Assembly (NCBI GenBank): GCA_003030745.1
Contig: PYVG01000012.1
Span: 1 to 34,054 of the forward strand
Source: Pseudidiomarina aestuarii
GTDB taxonomy: Bacteria; Pseudomonadota; Gammaproteobacteria; Enterobacterales; Alteromonadaceae
Reading direction: 5' to 3'
DNA: 34,054 nt
How positions within the stretch are numbered: position 1 is the first letter of the stretch; every line of letters starts with the position of its first letter. The notes under the pieces were generated by a model. That model saw only the letters and a program-made list of their open reading frames with translations, made no database searches and was not told the origin of the DNA. Shown piece by piece: positions 13,417-20,188 of the stretch. A program made the position numbers and the translations under genes.

Positions 13417-15249
13417 ATGTGTGGAATTGTTGGCGCAACCTCAGAACGCCGGATCAGCGACATCTTGCTGGAAGGCTTAAAACGCTTAGAGTATCGAGGT
13501 TATGATTCTGCGGGTTTAGCCGTACTCAATGCCAATGGTGACATTGAAACGGTTCGTCGTACCGGCAAAGTACAAGCGTTACGCGACGCAGTCGGTGATT
13601 CGCCACTGGATGGCACCACTGGTATCGCTCACACGCGCTGGGCAACCCATGGCGGTGTTACTGAAGCGAATGCACACCCACACATCTCGTCGGATTGCAT
13701 TGCTGTCGTACACAACGGCATTATTGAAAATCATGAAAAGCTGCGGGAGAAACTGCGTGGCTTGGGCTATACCTTTGTGTCGGATACGGACACCGAAGTG
13801 ATTTGTCACTTAGTACACCATGAACAGAAAACCCATCAAGATCTCTTTGCTGCGGTGCAAGCGGCGGTGCGTCAGCTCGACGGCGCTTATGGCACTGTCG
13901 TTATGGATTGCCGTGAGCCAGGCCGTTTAGTGGTTGCTCGTTCAGGTAGCCCGCTGGTGATTGGTTTAGGTATTGGCGAGAACTTTATTGCCTCTGACCA
14001 ATTGGCCTTACTGCCGGTTACGCGTAAGTTCATGTACCTCGAAGAAGGTGACATGGCTGATGTAACGCGCACGGACGTGAAAGTCTACGACCAATCTGGC
14101 GAGCGTGTTGAGCGTGAAGTCATTGAGTCTGACGGCAACTACGACGCCGGTGGTAAAGGCAACTATCGCCACTTTATGCTGAAAGAAATTCATGAGCAGC
14201 CGGTTGCAGTGCGAAATGCACTGGACGGACGCTTAGTTGATGGCATGGTATCGGAAGACGCCTTTGGTCATGGCTCATTAGAGCTACTCAAAGACATCCA
14301 GCACGTCCAAATTGTGGCCTGTGGCACCTCGTATCATGCCGGCATGGTTGCGCGCTACTGGCTGGAAGCTATGGCCGGCGTATCTTGTAATGTCGAAATC
14401 GCTTCTGAGTTCCGCTATCGCCAGTCGCATGTGCATCCAAACAGTTTGTTGGTCACCATTTCGCAGTCGGGTGAAACCGCCGATACCCTGGCCGCGCTGC
14501 GCTTATCGAAACAGCTCGGTTACAAAGGCAGCTTAACTATCTGTAACGTGCCGACGTCATCCATGGTGCGGGAATCAGACCTTGCCTATATGACCCGTGC
14601 AGGCACCGAAATCGGCGTTGCTTCAACCAAAGCATTCACCACACAGTTGGTTGGTTTCTTGATGCTGGTGCTTGCCTTTGGTCAGACTCGCGCTATGCGT
14701 GACGAACACCGCGTAGCCATTGTCAAAGCGCTGCAAGCCCTGCCAGCCAAACTCGAAGAAGCCCTATTACTGTCCGATAAAATCGAAGCACTTGCACCTG
14801 AATTTGCTGACAAGTATCACAGCTTATTCTTAGGCCGTGGCTCGCAATATCCCATTGCAATGGAAGGCGCGTTGAAGCTGAAGGAAATTTCATACATACA
14901 CGCTGAAGCCTACGCTGCAGGCGAGCTCAAACATGGCCCGTTGGCGCTGATTGACGCTGATATGCCAGTTATTGTGGTAGCACCCAATGACGAGCTACTC
15001 GAGAAGCTGAAATCGAACGTCGAAGAAGTACGTGCCCGCGGCGGCATCATGTACGTGTTCGCCGACAAAGACGCTCACTTCGCGAGCGACGACAGCATGC
15101 GCGTGATCAACGTCACTCACTGCGACGAGCTGATTGCACCGATTGTCTACACCATCCCACTGCAGCTGCTGTCCTACTTCGTCGCCATCATCAAAGGCAC
15201 CGACGTCGACCAGCCACGCAACCTCGCAAAATCCGTTACGGTGGAATAA
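13417..15249 (+). CDS. glmS: Glutamine-fructose-6-phosphate aminotransferase, isomerising (GlmS)
   Basis: GlmS makes glucosamine-6-phosphate from fructose-6-phosphate and glutamine, the first committed step of amino-sugar synthesis. The start must be ATG 13417, because the Cys right after Met (MCGIVGA) is the glutaminase nucleophile once Met is removed; the open frame reaches back to 13378, inside glmU. The protein has 610 residues: glutaminase domain (to about 240), then two SIS sugar-isomerase domains with CGTSYHAG and SQSGETADT. It ends LAKSVTVE, the conserved tail whose DNA is the TnsD target of Tn7. The 7-base gap to glmU leaves no room for an E. coli-type long leader. Confidence 0.98.
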   Translation: MCGIVGATSERRISDILLEGLKRLEYRGYDSAGLAVLNANGDIETVRRTGKVQALRDAVGDSPLDGTTGIAHTRWATHGGVTEANAHPHISSDCIAVVHNGIIENHEKLREKLRGLGYTFVSDTDTEVICHLVHHEQKTHQDLFAAVQAAVRQLDGAYGTVVMDCREPGRLVVARSGSPLVIGLGIGENFIASDQLALLPVTRKFMYLEEGDMADVTRTDVKVYDQSGERVEREVIESDGNYDAGGKGNYRHFMLKEIHEQPVAVRNALDGRLVDGMVSEDAFGHGSLELLKDIQHVQIVACGTSYHAGMVARYWLEAMAGVSCNVEIASEFRYRQSHVHPNSLLVTISQSGETADTLAALRLSKQLGYKGSLTICNVPTSSMVRESDLAYMTRAGTEIGVASTKAFTTQLVGFLMLVLAFGQTRAMRDEHRVAIVKALQALPAKLEEALLLSDKIEALAPEFADKYHSLFLGRGSQYPIAMEGALKLKEISYIHAEAYAAGELKHGPLALIDADMPVIVVAPNDELLEKLKSNVEEVRARGGIMYVFADKDAHFASDDSMRVINVTHCDELIAPIVYTIPLQLLSYFVAIIKGTDVDQPRNLAKSVTVE

Positions 15250-15253
15250 CAAA

Positions 15254-15277
15254 AAGGGCTCTAACGAGCCCTTGTTT
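15254..15277 (+). terminator. Rho-independent terminator after glmS
   Basis: AAGGGCTC (15254-15261) pairs perfectly with GAGCCCTT (15266-15273) around a TAAC loop, followed by GTTT. The flanking A-run on the left would make it work in both directions. It starts 4 bases after the glmS stop, in the region where Tn7 elements insert in other genomes. Confidence 0.8.
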
Positions 15278-15352
15278 ATGCTTCCTCAATCTTGTTGGAC
15301 TTTCGCGTCATAGAATCAAGAGTATTCGTCTATTACGGAACGTTATATATTT

Positions 15353-16027
15353 TTAGGGAGTGTAACTTGCTCTGGAAAAGATTGTGGGACGTCTTTGCTT
15401 ATCGCGAAGAAGTAGAATCAGATCTAACCACTCAGAGTCAAAAATGATTTGATGGCTAACGTATTCACCTAATTGGTCGGTATTGTTGGCTTTTTTATCT
15501 AACATAATTAAATAGGTATCTTGAAACTTAATTCCTATCTGATTTATACAATATGCCGCAAATGTATTAAAATAGAGCATTAATTTCTCGATGACATCTT
15601 TGAGCAATTGAATATTCAATGTGTGTACTTTTGATATTCCATCAACGTAGCCATCTATGCAGTGTTGCAGATCAATTTCATTTGGCATTCGTGAAAGTTT
15701 AGATGACTTTACTTCGCTAGCCAGTTTCTGTTTTGATATGGAGGCACTTGAATTTATCTTCACCTCTTGAGAATTGAGCTCCCTTACTGTTCGCCGATGA
15801 ATGGTACTTGCAACGATTGAAGCATGTTGGCTGAAAGCACGTAATTCACATCCGATCATATACTCAAGATTTTCCTCAAATATCTTCTGCCTGAGCTCAG
15901 CAACCTGAATATGTTTGTCGGGATCGTTAGAAACTCTTTTCACGAGTGACGAATTTTGATCAGAACGGTAAGACTTATCGAAATAAAGCTTACCTAGATT
16001 AAGAGTTGCAAATAGTCGTCGATTCAA
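15353..16027 (-). CDS. Hypothetical protein, 3' part of a gene split by an in-frame TAG
   Basis: This 224-residue open frame continues in the same frame directly after the TAG that ends the 84-residue frame at 16028-16282. Its first possible codon is a TTG adjoining the stop with no ribosome site, so it reads best as the second part of one gene of about 309 codons. I do not recognise a family with certainty. The stretch ELRAFSQHASIVAS (near residues 61-74) has an R-x4-Q-H pattern seen in some HEPN-like hypothetical proteins, which is only a weak hint. The remainder is mixed helical, with no signal peptide or membrane segment. The DNA is AT-rich compared with the glmS side, suggesting acquired DNA. 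Confidence 0.5.
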   Translation of the reverse strand: MNRRLFATLNLGKLYFDKSYRSDQNSSLVKRVSNDPDKHIQVAELRQKIFEENLEYMIGCELRAFSQHASIVASTIHRRTVRELNSQEVKINSSASISKQKLASEVKSSKLSRMPNEIDLQHCIDGYVDGISKVHTLNIQLLKDVIEKLMLYFNTFAAYCINQIGIKFQDTYLIMLDKKANNTDQLGEYVSHQIIFDSEWLDLILLLRDKQRRPTIFSRASYTP

Positions 16028-16282
16028 CTAACTTCGAGTTTGCTTAAAAAATAATTGACTTGAATATCTTGAGGTTTGCGACTGAATGCTATGTTTAAAG
16101 AAAGTATATTTAGATTCAATATGTGAATGTATCAGCTGATCATAAATATCCATAATTTCAAGAAACTTAACAAGCCTTTCTTTATTTCTTATTAGTTTTT
16201 CTATATAGGTTTCTCTTATTTCGGTATCGTAATTCCTATAATCGTTATTAGTATGAATTTCGATATTGAATTTCCTAGTCAT
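16028..16282 (-). CDS. Hypothetical protein, 5' part of the split gene
   Basis: This is the N-terminal 84 residues (MTRKFNIEIHTNNDYRNYDT) of the same reading frame as the entry at 15353-16027. It is rich in Lys, Ile, Tyr and Arg, predicted helical, with no recognisable domain. The ATG lies only a base after TAAGGG, a cramped ribosome site. The stop is a single TAG; the reading frame beyond it is open for another 224 codons, so a recent nonsense mutation, a sequencing error or stop readthrough would explain it. Very AT-rich DNA surrounds the start. Confidence 0.5.
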   Translation of the reverse strand: MTRKFNIEIHTNNDYRNYDTEIRETYIEKLIRNKERLVKFLEIMDIYDQLIHSHIESKYTFFKHSIQSQTSRYSSQLFFKQTRS

Positions 16283-16393
16283 CCCTTACCATATTCCTTT
16301 ACTCGGAAATTGAAGCGCGTGAAATTTTAATTGTTTAATTAGTTGGAGTTTTACATAAATTATTCTTTCCTAATTTTAATAATTTAAATATTT

Positions 16394-16804
16394 TTACTCG
16401 CCTATATCAAGCAATTCTAAAAAATGCGCACTAAATTCAGGTCTGACTTTGCCAAAGATGACATTTCTTCCTAGTTTTTCCTTTTCTAGTACACTTATGA
16501 TGACTTCCATTGTGCTCTCTTCGATACCGACTATATCCATTTCCAACTTTGCTATTTCAAAACATACATCTCGAAGTCCTAATCCATAAGGACTCTCTAA
16601 TCCGTATTCGTATACGCGCTGTAAAATTAATTTAGCTTTCCGAGGTTGGCCGACGGATAAGTATCTCAGTACAGCAACATTTGCTAAGTGCGTAGTTAAA
16701 TCTTCATTCGGATTACTTTTAACTGAATTTCTAAATGCATTTGCCGCGCTCCTAGCGATACCGCCTAAAGCTCCTTTCTCTTGCATCCACTTTAAAAATC
16801 CCAT
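16394..16804 (-). CDS. Hypothetical protein
   Basis: A 136-residue protein I do not recognise. It starts MGFLKWMQEKGALGGIARS and contains a helical middle (VAVLRYLSVGQPRKAKLILQ, near 48-67) that could be a single TPR-like helical pair. The C-terminus is acidic (HFLELLDIGE). No signal peptide or membrane helix is seen. The ribosome site AAAGGAATCGCT before the ATG is good, which supports it as a real gene. It lies upstream of, and on the same strand as, the split gene, with an AT-rich 111-base gap, so it may share transcription with it. It belongs to the AT-rich accessory block after glmS. Confidence 0.65.
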   Translation of the reverse strand: MGFLKWMQEKGALGGIARSAANAFRNSVKSNPNEDLTTHLANVAVLRYLSVGQPRKAKLILQRVYEYGLESPYGLGLRDVCFEIAKLEMDIVGIEESTMEVIISVLEKEKLGRNVIFGKVRPEFSAHFLELLDIGE

Positions 16805-16980
16805 TAGCGATTCCTTTTGATCAGTGAAAATTAATCAGGATAGTTCGAAATTTAATTACGATTTATATAATTTACAAGCTCTTTATTGGCAATCTGCATG
16901 GTAGTCATTTTGAATGAAAGTAGAAAGTCTACAGCTCAAAAGCAACATTTCGCCTAGGTATGCATTGGTGTTAATCAAAA

Positions 16981-17052
16981 GGGCTTTATCGTAATATACC
17001 ATACAGACTCAGATGAACCTCATATCTGAGATAATCGATAAAACAGTAACAT
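16981..17052 (-). pseudogene. Remnant of a ParE-type toxin gene
   Basis: Directly overlapping the antitoxin stop (TGATG on the minus strand, sharing one A) is a start codon followed by MLLFYRLSQI, a TGA stop, then GSSESVWYITIK in the same frame. Laid without gaps on the intact ParE encoded at 19853, M1, L2, S16, V/I17, W18 and T21 coincide; YRLS is also common at ParE N-termini. The frame meets another stop after about 24 codons, and no ParE C-terminus is found in the next 200 bases. I read this as a decayed toxin gene; the match is short, so confidence is moderate. Confidence 0.45.
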
Positions 17053-17306
17053 CAAGATCTAACAGGCTTTCTGATTTCATTATCAATCTCTTCCATCAGC
17101 GAGTCATAGGTATATTCGGCAGTTCCGCTAGCAATGCCTTCTTGCAATAAACCTCGCAGGGTTTCAAGCTTTGTCTGATCTTCTTCCAGTTTGCGCAGTC
17201 CAGCGCTAATGACCTCGCTGGTCGATGCGTAACGCCCGCTCGCAACCAGTTGGTCAACAAATTGATCAAAGTGATCACCAAGACTAATGCTTGTATTCTT
17301 AGCCAT
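17052..17306 (-). CDS. ParD-family (CopG/Arc ribbon-helix-helix) antitoxin, apparently orphan
   Basis: The 84-residue protein has the ParD pattern: N-terminal ribbon-helix-helix (MAKNTSISLGDHFDQFVDQLVASGRYASTSEV is its first third, GRYAS-SEVI being diagnostic). The middle is a helical linker (LRKLEEDQTKLETLRGLLQEG), and an acidic C-terminus would wrap the toxin. Antitoxins of this family bind ParE gyrase inhibitors and repress their own operon. Here only a remnant of a toxin follows. GAGG lies seven bases before the ATG, and a perfect dyad at 17320-17340 sits just upstream, so autoregulation may still work. It might protect against incoming related toxins (inference). Confidence 0.85.
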   Translation of the reverse strand: MAKNTSISLGDHFDQFVDQLVASGRYASTSEVISAGLRKLEEDQTKLETLRGLLQEGIASGTAEYTYDSLMEEIDNEIRKPVRS

Positions 17307-17319
17307 ATCGAACCTCAGG

Positions 17320-17340
17320 ATATACCAACAATTGGTATAT
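17320..17340. promoter_or_regulatory. Operator-like inverted repeat before the ParD gene
   Basis: ATATACCAA (17320-17328) and TTGGTATAT (17332-17340) form a perfect 9-base dyad with a 3-base centre. A third half-site TTGGTA follows at 17342-17347. It lies 13 bases upstream of the antitoxin ATG (minus strand). Ribbon-helix-helix antitoxins typically bind such repeats, so this is the likely autoregulatory operator. Confidence 0.65.
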
Positions 17341-17521
17341 ATTGGTAGTGTGGGCCTAGTAAGTCAAATGGATAGACTGTAATGCTAGCCTAACTCCAAA
17401 AGTAAATCTCGTGCCAATGTCTCCTTATTTTTTCTTGTAATACGGATTCATGTACCGTACTTTTGGCTACACAATTTATACAAAACTGTGTTTAATCAAA
17501 ATCATGGATGACATTGACCGA

Positions 17522-18271
17522 ATGAAAATTCCCATAGTTTTTATTACTCTCCTGCTGGGTGGTTGCGCCGCGGCAATTGATAAACCTTCTGCCGAGCCTG
17601 AGCCTGACTTTGTTGGTGTCAGAGATGGTCACTTGGTGTATCGAAGTGGAATCTCCGAAGAGGCGAATCAAGCACTATTTGAGGCATACAAGAATGCCTT
17701 CGAAAAGCCTACGCGCCTATTAGTTTCGAGCCGAGGTGGAGAAATAGGCCTAGGGTTAGAGCTTGGCAACTGGGTGAAGGACAACAATCTCGATGTTGAG
17801 GTCATGGATGTGTGCGCTTCCTCATGCGCGAACTATGTTCTCCCTGCGGCAAAGACAAAGTATCTCCGAAAAGACTCTGTGTTGCTGTGGCATGGAAGCG
17901 CGTGGCAAGAGGTTGTGGAGGCCGATGGTGCGTTCAAGGAATCATTTCATGAGTACCTTGGTCCGATGCGAGATCGGGAGACGCAATTCTACGCGGACCT
18001 CAAGGTGGACAATGCACTTCCTGTTTACGGTCAGCATGAAATTGGATTTCTAGACGTTGTTGTTCACACCTTTAAAAACGGTTTTGGTTCTGCGGTTGGA
18101 TACGACTATTCGCTTGAAGATATGGAGCGATTTGGTTTAACGAATATCGTTCTTATTGATGATGAATGGGATTGGCGTAAGTACAAACCAACCAACAAGA
18201 AGCGTGTGCTTCGGCTCGCTGTCAGCGACGACTACGAGTTCAAGCTTCGTCGATATGAACGTGAAGACTAA
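17522..18271 (+). CDS. Predicted lipoprotein with ClpP/crotonase-like serine hydrolase features
   Basis: From ATG 17522 the protein has 249 residues: a short signal (MKIPIVFITLLLGGC) with a lipobox-like LGGC ending at Cys15. After that comes a domain with LLVSSRGGEIGLGLELGNWV and then MDVCASSCANYVLPAA. The SRGG turn and the SSCA nucleophile-elbow-like motif resemble the COG3904-type periplasmic ClpP/SppA-fold proteins. Ser in CASSCAN would be the catalytic candidate (inference). The frame is open from 17450 with other Met/initiators (17504), and no clear ribosome site selects one; the lipobox favours 17522. It overlaps the next gene by 17 bases. Function unknown. Confidence 0.65.
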   Translation: MKIPIVFITLLLGGCAAAIDKPSAEPEPDFVGVRDGHLVYRSGISEEANQALFEAYKNAFEKPTRLLVSSRGGEIGLGLELGNWVKDNNLDVEVMDVCASSCANYVLPAAKTKYLRKDSVLLWHGSAWQEVVEADGAFKESFHEYLGPMRDRETQFYADLKVDNALPVYGQHEIGFLDVVVHTFKNGFGSAVGYDYSLEDMERFGLTNIVLIDDEWDWRKYKPTNKKRVLRLAVSDDYEFKLRRYERED

Positions 18272-18593
18272 GAATCCTCGAGCCTTAATGGTTGGCATAT
18301 ATGCGGGATTAATAGCTGCTTTGCTAGGTCTTCTGATGTTCACGGCTAGCTGGCTGCTATGGGATGCCATAAAGGGGCCTCTACCCGGTTATGACGTCAT
18401 TCTTGCGCCTGGTAATTTGACGCTGATCTATATTTGGCATCCTCTGTTCACCGAGGAAATTAATTTTTGGCCGAAGCTCTTGCTGCTGATGCTAGGGCAA
18501 TTTGTTGTCGCCGCACTAACGGCCGCATCGTTAAACTTTTCAATAAGAAAGATATTTATTCGCGACTTAAACAATATTAAATCTCCCCAATAA
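18255..18593 (+). CDS. Small two-helix membrane protein, unknown function
   Basis: From ATG 18255 the protein is 112 residues: a basic N-terminus (MNVKTKNPRAL), a hydrophobic helix (about 12-36, VGIYAGLIAALLGLLMFTASWLL is its core), a polar loop with PGYDVILAPGN, a second helix (about 77-95) and a basic tail. The open frame reaches 18156, but that part lies inside the upstream gene. The 17-base overlap with the lipoprotein gene suggests translational coupling and a joint role at the envelope. I do not recognise the family. It is not terminated by an evident hairpin. Confidence 0.55.
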   Translation: MNVKTKNPRALMVGIYAGLIAALLGLLMFTASWLLWDAIKGPLPGYDVILAPGNLTLIYIWHPLFTEEINFWPKLLLLMLGQFVVAALTAASLNFSIRKIFIRDLNNIKSPQ

Positions 18594-18631
18594 AGCATCA
18601 ATCTCCACCCGACGTTTAAGAGTTTTCCATC

Positions 18632-18681
18632 TTGACAGAATCTCACATGCCTATCAAAATGAATGGTATCAAATTGATAGG
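18632..18681 (+). promoter_or_regulatory. Promoter with overlapping inverted repeat for the DUF4258/HTH pair
   Basis: A perfect -35 TTGACA (18632-18637) with 17-base spacing to CAAAAT (18655-18660, 4 of 6). The inverted repeat CCTATCAA (18650-18657) / TTGATAGG (18674-18681) overlaps the -10 and ends 6 bases before the ATG at 18688. Such a layout is typical of an autorepressed toxin-antitoxin promoter; the HTH protein encoded second would be the repressor (inference). Confidence 0.6.
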
Positions 18682-18687
18682 TGATTC

Positions 18688-19029
18688 ATGGAAGAAAATA
18701 AGCCAAAAGGATCGGCTGATCACCCTCTCACTGAAACGTTGGCGCGTAAAATCCTTGTTGATCTCGCAGAGAACAATACAGGGCAAATTCGGTGGAGTCG
18801 CCACGTAAAGATGAGAATGATTGAGCGAGGGATAACTTCTCGACAAATACTGACGGTTCTGAAAAGCAGACATTCAGTGTTTCGGGAAGGTCCCTTTGAA
18901 GCAATTAACGGTGATTGGAAGCTTAATATAAGTGGGATGGCGGCAGGAACTATCATCCAAGTTACCTTGGCTATAGAGAACTTCCGAGATGACCCTGCTG
19001 CCGTGGTCGTGACCGTTTGGATTGAGTAG
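18688..19029 (+). CDS. DUF4258-like protein, probable toxin of a toxin-antitoxin pair
   Basis: The 113-residue protein has the DUF4258 core: WSRHVKMRMIERGITSRQIL (residues 36-55) with H39, R43 and R47, then a beta-rich part ending VVVTVWIE. DUF4258 proteins are RelE/MqsR-like in fold and are often paired with an HTH antitoxin. Here an HTH gene begins 9 bases later, after AGGAAAG. The promoter upstream carries a dyad. This is a family-based inference; toxicity is not shown by sequence. No signal peptide or membrane segment. Confidence 0.75.
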   Translation: MEENKPKGSADHPLTETLARKILVDLAENNTGQIRWSRHVKMRMIERGITSRQILTVLKSRHSVFREGPFEAINGDWKLNISGMAAGTIIQVTLAIENFRDDPAAVVVTVWIE

Positions 19030-19038
19030 GAAAGCAAA

Positions 19039-19479
19039 ATGTATCAGTACATTGAAAGCGGTTTGTCGAATGTGTATCTCAAAAATGGTTACTCCATTGA
19101 CCGAGTCGACGGTGATGAGTTTGTCAGCATTGATGATATCAATGGGCTTCACCAGAAAATTGGACGACTCGTCGTTGAGAGTAAGAAGCCGTTATCGCAT
19201 GAGCAATTTAAGTTTCTAAGGGTTGAATTGAATTTATCTCAGCGCGTTTTAGCGACTCGTTTTGGTGTATCTGAACAAACAATCGCTCGTTATGAGAAAG
19301 GGCAGTCAGAAATTCCAAGAACTACTGATGCGGCGCTGCGCTCGTTATATATGGAGAGCATCTCGAACAACAGCCCGGTGAGTTACTTCTTGGACTTGCT
19401 TGCGAATTCTGAGGCCGAACAAGCAGCTCAACAAATCCTGTTGGAAGAAGTTGAGAAACTATGGGAAGTCACCGCATAA
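19039..19479 (+). CDS. HTH (Xre-type) regulator, probable antitoxin partner
   Basis: The 146-residue protein has an N-terminal 50-residue part (MYQYIESGLSNVYLKNGYSI), a helix-turn-helix near residues 65-89 (LNLSQRVLATRFGVSEQTIA), and an acidic C-terminal helix (EAEQAAQQILLEEVEKLWEV). It follows the DUF4258 gene by 9 bases with AGGAAAG before its ATG. MqsA antitoxins have an N-terminal zinc finger; no Cys is seen anywhere here, so the N-terminal domain must bind without zinc. Likely it neutralises the DUF4258 product and represses at the dyad 18650-18681 (inference). Confidence 0.78.
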   Translation: MYQYIESGLSNVYLKNGYSIDRVDGDEFVSIDDINGLHQKIGRLVVESKKPLSHEQFKFLRVELNLSQRVLATRFGVSEQTIARYEKGQSEIPRTTDAALRSLYMESISNNSPVSYFLDLLANSEAEQAAQQILLEEVEKLWEVTA

Positions 19480-19557
19480 AGCATATTCTTAGTGTTTTTG
19501 ATGGTTTGCAAAGGCTCTATCAGAAACATTATCAGTTTCCCCATGCGCCACAAATTT

Positions 19558-19576
19558 AGTATGATAATATCATACT
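19558..19576. promoter_or_regulatory. Operator-like palindrome before parD
   Basis: AGTATGATA (19558-19566) and TATCATACT (19568-19576) are perfect 9-base inverted arms around one central A. The dyad starts 41 bases before the antitoxin ATG. TATGAT within it could be a -10. ParD proteins repress their own operon at such sites, so this is the likely autoregulatory operator. Confidence 0.7.
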
Positions 19577-19598
19577 ACCAATGGTCAGGAGCTTAATG

Positions 19599-19853
19599 AT
19601 GGGCATGCACCGGAAAACAATTACACTAACTGAGCATCAAGACGACTGGGTGAAGACGCAGATTGAAAGCGGAAATTTTGGTAATGACAGTGAATATATT
19701 CGGCATTTAATTCGTCGTGACCAACAGTCACAAGAGCGTCTTGAAACACTGCGTCAAGCGCTCCAAGATGGTGAGTCAAGTGGCGAGACAAAACCTTTAA
19801 ACATGCAAGAAATAAAGGCTGCGGGTCGAGCTCGAGCAAAGGCAACGGATTAA
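19599..19853 (+). CDS. parD: ParD-type antitoxin
   Basis: I choose ATG 19599 (MGMHRKTITLTEHQDDWVKT, 84 residues), seven bases after AGGAG (19587-19591). Other in-frame ATGs at 19581, 19596 and 19605 are possible. The protein begins with a ribbon-helix-helix (KTITLTEHQ, then SGNFGNDSEYIRHLIRRDQ, the family's G-x-S-E-x-I pattern) and ends in a basic, unstructured tail. ParD antitoxins neutralise ParE. The stop overlaps the ParE start by one base (TAATG), and a perfect dyad lies upstream. This is a second, intact copy compared with the orphan at 17052, and the two proteins differ clearly in sequence. Confidence 0.9.
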   Translation: MGMHRKTITLTEHQDDWVKTQIESGNFGNDSEYIRHLIRRDQQSQERLETLRQALQDGESSGETKPLNMQEIKAAGRARAKATD

Positions 19854-20149
19854 TGTTGAAGCTCAATATAACGCCAAAGGCTGAATCTGACCTTATCTCC
19901 ATTTGGTCATATACCTATGAAATGTGGGGTGCAGTTCAAGCGGACATATACCTTGATAGGCTCGAAACTGGAATGAATCAACTAAGCAGTCATCCGCTGC
20001 TTGGTTCAGCTTATGATCATGTAGCGAAAGGTTACCGCAGATTGCAATTAGAACATCATGGCGTGTATTACCGGGTATCAAAAACAGAGGTGACAGTCAT
20101 TCGTGTGCTGCACGAGGATATGGATGCATCTGCGCGGGTTCTGGATTAG
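19853..20149 (+). CDS. parE: ParE-type toxin (RelE/ParE superfamily)
   Basis: The 98-residue protein has the ParE profile: N-terminal LNITPKAESDLISIWSYTYEMWG (first 26 residues), the middle YLDRLETGMNQLSSHPLLG, and the C-terminal YRRLQLEHHGVYYRV with IRVLHEDMDASARVLD. ParE inhibits DNA gyrase and traps cleaved DNA; RelE-type members act on mRNA, but the HEDMD ending and ParD partner favour ParE. It follows the antitoxin with a one-base overlap, so they are translated together. The gene appears intact, unlike the remnant near 17050. Confidence 0.92.
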   Translation: MLKLNITPKAESDLISIWSYTYEMWGAVQADIYLDRLETGMNQLSSHPLLGSAYDHVAKGYRRLQLEHHGVYYRVSKTEVTVIRVLHEDMDASARVLD

Positions 20150-20188
20150 GATAACGACATAAGAAAAAGTAGACGGGAAGCATGACGC

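Noticed and set aside
15274..15350. Tn7-like element at the usual site after glmS
   Set aside because: No tnsABCD-type genes in the window and no recognisable end repeats; only the hotspot position is suggestive.
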